The notes below the pieces were generated by a model, which did not search any database, was not told where the DNA came from, and saw nothing but the letters and a program-made list of their open reading frames with translations. Shown here one piece after another: positions 57,059-64,000 of a stretch of DNA of 64,000 nt (the first letter of the stretch is position 1; the number at the start of each line of letters is the position of its first letter). Origin of the DNA: Oscheius onirici (Eukaryota > Nematoda > Chromadorea > Rhabditida > Rhabditidae); the NCBI GenBank assembly GCA_932521025.1, contig OW051473.1, forward strand, positions 1,922,001 through 1,986,000, read 5' to 3'. The translations under genes were made by a program, and so were the position numbers.

Positions 57059-58737
57059 ATGTCGTCGCTTGATGCCTACATTACTTTCTTCAGCTCCGTT
57101 TCACAAGTTTTTAGTCTACTTTGGCTCGCGTCTTCTGTAAGATCTTATTCTGACAAGTTCTTCGACTACAAAACATATTTAACATCATTGGCAATTGCAA
57201 ATTTTGTATTTTCAATCGTTTTCAACTGGTTGCTCGACATCGAAGTTCTGTTTCCCTACGCTGGCTTTAAAGTCACAGGATTTCTGAGATATGTTCCTGA
57301 CCTACCGGCGTGTCGCATGCTAATTGTAAGAACCATAAAAATTGTTAAAAAAATTGCTTTCAGATAGGAATAACATTTGCGCTTATTGGACATTACGGCT
57401 GTGTGGTCTTCGAAATTATCTGTGTGAGAGTGCTCGTGGTGTATCAAAAGCATGGGATGTTGAAAAATTACGGAAAGACATTGTAAAACTTCAATTATGC
57501 AGTTTTACAGTATTATTTTTCAGAAGAATCGTTTGCAACTTCATCGGCATCATATTACCTGGAATTGGTGGCGCTGCTTTGGCTTTTTATGACATGGGAG
57601 GATATGAGGTGAGAATTTTCTCAAGGACCTCGGTAATTTCAATTGTTTCAGCTTTCACTTGTTTCACAAATTTTGAAATTTTCTGTAGGTTTCAAAGTTC
57701 GAAAAAGCAATTACACTTCCTTAATGTCAATGACCAAATATTGCGTCTATAGATTTTATTTTCCGCGCAGCAGGTGCACCAGCGTTCAGATAGAGTCCGC
57801 GTTACTCGTCTAGCTTCTGGCCAGGTGTTTCAGACTCTGATCACTATGACAAACTGCAATAATGACGTTTCAGGTAATAGAAAACGCGGAACCAAGTTGG
57901 AATATGACATCTACAGATGGCATAATCTTTGCCATGACGATAACCTTGATTCAATTCCAAGATTTAGGTAGGTTGTGTGTGTGTCTGCAAAATCAGCAGG
58001 AGTTTTTCAGCGACGTACTGCATAATGTTGTTTGCGCTGTGTAGCATATTTGGATTACTCATTTGCTATGTCGTGTATCCGGCTGCTAAAAGAAGACAAA
58101 ATAATCTGAACACGGAAACGCAAGACAATGAAAAACCGTTCACTATATTTTTGATGATTCAGGTGAATTGGATACAATTTGTGCTGCTTGAATTTTGGCT
58201 GAAACATTGTGAAAACTAACAACTCTTTTTTAGTGTCTGATGCCAGTATTCTGCATGTGCTCTTTCTTTCTCGCTGCTATATTAAGTTGGTCAACGAAAG
58301 CACAAGACAACCGTCATATTAAGTATATTCCTCGACTATGTTGGATCTTCTACCCTTTTGTCGCCAGCTTAAGTGCCATGCACTATATTGAACCCTACAG
58401 TCGCTACATTTCGCGACTTTTTGGATGTAATCGTCGAGCCCATAGTGTCGTCCCGAGCATTGTTGTACACGGAGCAGAAAACTCGAGACCTGGAACAGCA
58501 GCTGCTGCTCCCGCAATTTCGGTTATATCTACTAACGACATATTCGAACCAGGACAACCGGAACAGGGAGATATTTATGGAATTAACTTGAAGGCTCAAC
58601 AACCTCAGGAGTCACTGTCTGCGCGGCTTGTGGTGCGATTGGCAGATTCTCCGCGAAGAATGAGCCTTGCAACAGAGATTATACAAAACAGGCAGCGTCG
58701 ACCTTCCGTATTCTCAAGATTTAGCTATTTCTTGTAA
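57059..58737 (+). CDS. serpentine chemoreceptor with long C-tail, Srh/Sri-like
   Basis: Six exons (57059-57325, 57364-57482, 57524-57608, 57874-57967, 58011-58162, 58234-58737) encode 406 residues. Helix 1 is followed by FFDYKTYLTSLAIANFVFS, and LFPYAGFKVTGFLRYVPDL precedes helix 3, as in the receptor at 61549-62886. EIICVRVLVVYQKHG ends helix 3. MHYIEPYSRYISRLFG closes helix 7. The C-terminal tail of about 100 residues is unusually long, Ser/Ala/Arg-rich and probably phosphorylated. No disabling change was found. It is placed in the Str/Srh superfamily with only moderate confidence about the subfamily. Confidence 0.8.
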
Positions 58738-59591
58738 CATGTATACGATTAGTAAAGTGTCCTATCTGAAGATTACGTTTATCAAGAAGTTTCAAGCCTT
58801 ATCGCATTAAAGAAAGCTGCAGGTCAACTTTTTCAGATTACTACGAAATGGGCACTGTACGAGTGCAATCTTTGTAGTAAACTTTTAGCAATTACTTAGC
58901 TAAATTTTAAGAATTACTTTTCTGGGAATTATTTAAGGGACTCATTAGAACGTGAAGCTGAAGTACAATGTGAAGTCAACGTCATGGCCAGCTCAAAGTT
59001 ATGCTGGCACATACTGTTTAAAAAACTGATTATTTGGTTTTCAAAGTAGTTCACCTGACCGAGATCACACCCATCAAGAGTAGAGGGGTCTTAGAGTGAT
59101 GATGAGCGTTGAATGATCAGGGTTGCTCAAGCTACCGAATTCACTGGACAGGATAGGCTGGCGAGAGATGCCAGGGTAGACTAACTTCGTGTACTACCAC
59201 TCGGGATTGAATTTGCAATCGCTTTCTTCATAGACTGTCATCCTATCCACTTGACTATCCGGGTCCCTCCTGAACTGAATATTATAAATATTTCATACCA
59301 GCTACTTGTTTTTGAGCTGTGGTAGTGAATATGCTCCTATGCTAATCTAAACCTGTATGTCCATTATTCTATAATCAAGTATGCACCATATATGCCGGGG
59401 TGTTTTTTGCACACAATTTCTGTACAACTTCGTAAGTAGCTTGCGGTCCTTCAAACAATCAGCTGATATCAGTTGTGCCAGTGGTTTTGCCCACTGTATA
59501 GTGACCCTCCGAGTTTGCACTTATCAGCTTTTCCCTTTCTTCGGAACGCTCTCTATTTAAGCAGCTCGATAGTCTTTGCTGGTCACTCATC
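58738..59591. other. spacer with a tRNA-derived element
   Basis: The promoter of gana-1 is probably at the right end (a TATTTAAG box at 59554-59561). A tRNA-like remnant lies at about 59200-59268 on the minus strand. No protein gene is seen. Confidence 0.5.
59200..59268 (-). other. tRNA-derived remnant
   Basis: On the minus strand, GATAGTCAAGTGGATAGGATG resembles an A box and D arm, and GCAAATTCAATCCCGAG resembles a B box and T arm. No good acceptor stem forms. It is probably a decayed tRNA or the head of a SINE. Confidence 0.3.
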
Positions 59592-61165
59592 ATGCTCTTA
59601 CTGCTATCTCTTCTGGGAACGGCCGTTGCGTTAGAAAATGGTCTGGCTAGAACTCCGCCAATGGGATGGATGTCCTGGTTTGGCGCTTTTATAAATTTTC
59701 ATGTGTCAAAATTCAGGACAATGTTCAAATGTGAACTTGATTGTACAAAGTTCCCCAATGCTTGTATCAGTCAAGATCTCTATCAACAAATGGCTGATCG
59801 ACTAGGTAGATTTTAAAATTATATGAACTATTTTTCGGGTTCAGTCAATGACGGATACCGTGATGCTGGTTACAACAGGATCCATGTGGACGACTGTTGG
59901 ATGACAAAGAACAGAGACTCCGATGGCAACCTGGTTCCCGACCCAGTCAGATTTTCCCATGGAATTGATGGATTGGCTAGCTATGTGAGTTTTTTAAGTT
60001 TATTTATACAAAAACACTTTCAGATGCACGACCGAGGTCTAGGCTTTGCCATTTATGAAGATGCCGGAAATGAAACCTGTATGGGCTACCCTGGATCAAT
60101 GGGATACGAGCAAGTAGGTGTATTTGTACTTTGTAATACTTATTGTATTTGTAGCAAGATGCCGATACTTTTGCAAAATGGGGCTGTGACTATCTCAAAT
60201 TTGACGGATGCTGGTATGATATTTTCCACATGCATGTCGGTAAGTTGGCATACACAGCATATCGAAAAACTTATCTCAGTATATCCGAAAATGGGAAAAG
60301 CTCTGCTGAATTCTAACCGCCCAATGGTATACTCTTGTTCTTGGCCAGCCTATCTTATGGACTACGAAGATTCGATCAACTACAAGGCAATCGCCGATAC
60401 CTGCAATCTTTGGAGAAACTATGCTGATATTGATAACAGCTGGGGTTCAATCTTGGGTATAATCAAGTGGTACAACAAGTATCAAGATAAACTCTCTCAG
60501 TATCACGGCCCTGGACACTGGAACGACCCCGACATGGTAAGCTTTTCAACAATCAAAAGCGGTTTTGTACCTCTAGATTGTGGCTGGAAATCCTGGAGTG
60601 ACGTTCGATCAAGCTAGGGCTCAGTTTACTATTTGGTAAGCACTTTGATTTTTGAATAAAAAATATGATTCAGGGCTTTATGGTCGGCTCCTCTTATCCT
60701 CTCCAATGATCTCAGAACTCTGAACAGCCAGTTCAAAAACCTCCTTCTGAACAAAGACGTCATTGCTGTTGATCAAGATCCACTGGGAATTATGGGTAAA
60801 ATGGTTCTGCAGACTGGGGTACAGATTTTTTTGTATATAAAACAAAGTTTTTAAGGGTGATGACGTTTTGGTTTATGCTAAACCGATGACACCAGTAGTG
60901 GGTGTCTACCATTCGTTCGCCGTAGCAGCTTTGAACTTGAACAAGAACTTGAAACATGTAAGAGTATGCTATTGAAGAAGTGCTAATTTTTTAGACTGTT
61001 CCTTTGCGGTTGAACCAGCTGGGACTTAACTATGAGCAGGGCTATCGTGTCAAGAATCTTTACACACAGGAAGACTTAGGAGTTTTGAAACCGACCGACA
61101 TTCTAACGTTCTCCAACATTCCGCCAACCGGAGCCGTCATGTTCAAAGCCACTGCTCAATCTTGA
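59592..61165 (+). CDS. gana-1: alpha-galactosidase / alpha-N-acetylgalactosaminidase (GH27)
   Basis: Ten exons (59592-59677, 59717-59805, 59845-59984, 60024-60113, 60155-60239, 60280-60536, 60577-60635, 60674-60818, 60856-60957, 60995-61165) encode 407 residues, close to human GLA (429). After a signal peptide (MLLLLSLLGTAVALE) come TPPMGWMSW, the substrate-binding IHVDDCWM, the nucleophile motif YLKFDGCW (Asp), SCSWPAYL, the acid/base segment NYADIDNSW, and GHWNDPDM. The C-terminal beta domain holds ALWSAPLILSND and VDQDPLGIMG. It is a lysosomal exo-glycosidase that removes terminal alpha-galactose or alpha-GalNAc from glycolipids and glycoproteins; C. elegans GANA-1 does both. The first intron (59678-59716) must be spliced at TG/G to give the MSWTMFKC junction. 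Confidence 0.95.
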
Positions 61166-61268
61166 ATGTATATACTATCAGTGTTTGTACAATAAAGAAT
61201 AACATACGAGTTCTTAAAATTTGAAGAGCGTATAGCTACCGACAGGGATTATTTGCGGCAGACATCAG

Positions 61269-61340
61269 TCCTCGGTAGTATAGTGGTGAGTATCCGCGTC
61301 TGTCACATGCGAGACCCGGGTTCAATTCCCGGCCGGGGAG
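61269..61340 (+). tRNA. tRNA-Asp (anticodon GUC)
   Basis: A 72-nt cloverleaf: acceptor stem TCCTCGG with CCGGGGA, D arm TATAGTGGTGAGTA, anticodon loop CTGTCAC with GTC, T arm CCGGGTTCAATTCCCGG and discriminator G. A run of T follows for Pol III termination. It is unduplicated in this window. Confidence 0.96.
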
Positions 61341-61548
61341 AATGTTTTTGCTTTTTATAAATGTGCGCAATTTTTATACAAATGGCTTGAAAGCGTTGTT
61401 TTCGTCCTACATCACTTTAGTGTCAAGCAGGTAACAGCGCAGATGACGCCACTCTATTCAACTTTTCTCAGAAACTAGAATATTCTTTCCATCTTAATAG
61501 CCGGTAACACCTGCCCTGCTTACCATTCTGTTATTCTCTACCGGCTTG

Positions 61549-62886
61549 ATGGACGTGTTCACAATTTACTGGACTGCTTTGTCCTGCCTCTCCCATGTCT
61601 TCAGCATAATTCTCATTCACATTATTATTACGGAACAAGTCGACAAAAGTGTCGGATTCAAAACGTTTCTTCTAAACTTTGCGGTACAATGAATCTTACA
61701 AGACTATCTTCCAGTTTAGATTTCCGATTTCTGGTTCACGTTTACATTTGCGTGGGCCGTTACGCCCGAATTTGTTATACCTTACCCAGTGGTCAAGATT
61801 ACCGGATTTTTTCACTACCTGTCAAATGATTTGAAATGGCTTGTGGTAGGGAAACCTCCGTAAGTAAAATAATCGTCGTGTTAAGGTATTTCTTTTTGTC
61901 TTACCCACAGTCGCGTTGAGCTATTCAACAGTAGAACTGTGTGTAGTCCGCTCTCTCATCTTATTCGAACAAGGAAGCCGAATTCGCCTAATCAGTGGCA
62001 AAACGTAATTGGTTCGAAAGAAAATTATCTGGAATTTCAGACGTTTGTTATTTGTTCCCTTTTTCTATCTTACTACCAGCTTGATAACGGCCTTATCCTT
62101 CTACTACTTCCGATCAGACGAAACCGTAAAAACGTACTCTTATACAAAGAATTTTTTGTAGACTCTTCGGCGATTTGGTGCAGAGCACAATGTTACAAGC
62201 CTGTTTCGGGGTATAAACGAGGAAAAGGACATGATTATCGCATTCAACTCGTATCATCCAAATATTCATTTCTACTGTGTGTTTTTCTTAAAGAATATAT
62301 TAAGACAAACTTTAGCAATAGGAGCTTGCATAATTGCATTACTTGTACCAACTTTTTTAATAGTTTTTGTGAGTGTACTCTACCGGTATTCGGACATCGA
62401 GACCAACCGCAACTTTTCGACGGAAATGATCACGCTACAGAAGAATGTCACGATACTTTTGGTCTTAAACGTAAGTTGTATAAACTGGCCCAAAATACTG
62501 TTCAGTGCTTTGCGCTTTTCTGTTCTGTGACGATCCCAATGTGCGGAGTTGTTATTATCTGCCGCTACCACAGCATATTTTCCAGTACGGAAACGGTATT
62601 TCTAAAATACTTGGGCAGCTACGCTATGTTGTCACACCCAATTTTGATCTCATGCTTGACTCTATGGTTTGTTCATCCCTATCGTCTGTTTTTGCGCATG
62701 CTGGCTTACTCATCCCTCCCGAAGTGGTGCTTACCTGAGAATCGCTCAGCTGTGACACCTGTCAGATGGCAGGTGCATGAAAGTCAGCCAAACTTCAACA
62801 ACATACGACGAATTTCCGAAGTCAACAGCCAGAGGATAAGAGCATCCACTGCACCTGTCAGGGCAACCTACTTTAATTACCGTTAA
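61549..62886 (+). CDS. serpentine chemoreceptor, Srh/Sri-like
   Basis: Six exons (61549-61683, 61720-61845, 61886-62004, 62041-62125, 62162-62470, 62506-62886) encode 384 residues. MDVFTIYWTALSCLSHVFSI forms helix 1, GFKTFLLNFAISDFWFTFTF helix 2, and VIPYPVVKITGFFHYL precedes helix 3, aligning with the receptor at 57059-58737. STVELCVVRSLILFEQG ends helix 3. LTLWFVHPYRLFLRML ends helix 7, and a Ser/Arg-rich tail of about 70 residues follows. An in-frame stretch (FYCVFFLKNIL) with GT and AG-like ends could be mistaken for an intron but would be too short. The gene is intact. Confidence 0.8.
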
Positions 62887-64000
62887 ATACAATGTGAACT
62901 TTGATAAATGCGCTAAAGATATGTGAAAAGCGTTTTTCCTACAGTGCACACGTTTTGCAGAAGTAGAAACTCGGAACGCACGATTGGCGATTTTACATTT
63001 GTTCTTATCGAGTATGCCTTCGATATACGTCGATATGGCGCGGTGGGCCTCCAGATATGAGAATGTGTGGTAGAGACGGAGAGGAAGAACTGGACAGTTT
63101 CCAACCGGATGAAACTACAGAAAAATGCGCAGATACAGAAATTAAGTACATGCTACTGCCACTTTACATCTCCCTTTTCGAAATTGGCAAAAATCTCTGT
63201 GCGCCGGCTACTGCTGGTCGACCACTCGATAAGAGACGCCGAGAATATTCGACGGAAGGTGTCTGGAATTGTATTCAAAACCCTAGTTCAAACCACTAGA
63301 ACAGAAAAACAGTAGCAATCCGACCCGCTGCTGATTCTGACCTCAGGCTTTGAAAATTATTGTAGTTATAGAGAAAAACAAGCTAAAATTGATGTCCAGA
63401 ACAATTTAAAGGAGCTGCAGAAAACCTTGAGAGAAAGATTTTTATAGAAACGTATTTTAGCTTTGAAGAGAAGCAATCATTTTAAAACGAAACCTCAACC
63501 TTTTTACAGTTGGACCAAACAGAATAATCCGATCAAAACTCGTGTAAACTGTTTCTGCAAGGCCAGCAGCTTCTGTGGTTCTTAAAATAACTCCGTAACG
63601 CTTTTAGGATCGTCTGCTGTTCGGGTTCCAGTCCGAGCTCTACGTTGAGCTGAGAATAGTTTCCGATCTATTGTGCTCAACATAGTTATGTCTATTCTCT
63701 CCAAACGCAGAAAATTTTCTTACTGACAGTGACGAATCAAGGTATTTCTTCGGGGTTTTTCTGCAGCAGGCTGTCTTTATTTCATTGTCAATAACGCTCA
63801 AATAGTATTTGTACCCAATCAGGAAAACCGTTTCGTTATAGTGCACATATGTACATTCAGATACTACCCGCCATACGGACATTTTGACGTTTGTTTGGGA
63901 ATACAAACTTTGTTTGATTTGATTCCCTTCCAGAACAGATATCTGGCCTCAGTTCCCTTCGACTACTCGTCATGCCCAGCCAGTTTAGATCTACCCTTAG
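62887..64000. other. no gene recognised
   Basis: Right end of the window; several short frames occur on both strands without splice context or family resemblance. Confidence 0.45.

Noticed and set aside
63600..63650. T-arm-like GGGTTCCAGTCC
   Set aside because: No D arm or acceptor stem can be formed around it.

Overview
This 64 kb window is nuclear DNA of a free-living rhabditid (clade V) nematode. The evidence is AT-rich sequence, very short introns (mostly 35-50 nt) with TTTCAG-type acceptors, and acceptor-like sites a few bases before many start codons (probable spliced-leader sites). The gene content agrees: nematode-only serpentine chemoreceptors, a cuticle collagen, a C-type lectin, astacins with EGF and CUB modules, and a gana-1 type alpha-galactosidase. 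All gene models are my own exon-by-exon translations, with phase checked at each junction.

Layout. 0.5-8.8 kb: a secreted mucin-like gene (minus), a small unknown gene (5939-6644) and a tentative four-exon gene (8082-8776) just upstream of cdk-8. 9.0-15.5 kb: two complete Cdk8 Mediator-kinase genes converge tail to tail. 16.3-18.3 kb: an unrecognised 431-residue protein followed closely by a 79-residue ORF (both minus). 19.3-19.9 kb: two near-identical tRNA-Lys(CUU) genes. 21.8-30.1 kb: three serpentine receptors (an Srd copy with one in-frame stop, a Sra/Srab-like gene and a Str/Srj-like gene) with long gene-poor gaps. 31.4-38.7 kb: seven tandem genes, one of them dead, for small secreted six-cysteine proteins that look like stripped-down thaumatin folds. 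39.4-47.6 kb: a Sri/Srh-like receptor, a Cys/Pro-rich micro-protein, a 262-residue secreted coiled-coil protein, an F-box-like protein, a calmodulin-like protein with four EF-hands and a two-domain C-type lectin. 48.6-54.1 kb: two decaying astacin paralogues (minus). 54.5-62.9 kb: a receptor fragment, a cuticle collagen, two related receptors flanking the gana-1 orthologue, and a tRNA-Asp(GUC).

Headline. The seven-gene array at 31473-38657 is the most interesting system. Each locus has the same three-exon plan, a signal peptide encoded in exon 1, an acceptor-like site next to the ATG in all but the dead copy, and a GATTGACAG-type motif 60-110 nt upstream. That motif matches the PBX-MEIS composite homeodomain site (CEH-20/UNC-62 in C. 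elegans) and is followed by a TATA-like A-rich box. One member has lost exactly the two cysteines that would correspond to the N-to-C-terminal disulfide of thaumatins. This suggests a co-regulated, fast-evolving set of secreted defence or cuticle-type proteins. The second notable item is the Cdk8 duplication: both copies keep full kinase domains but carry quite different proline/glutamine/methionine-rich tails.
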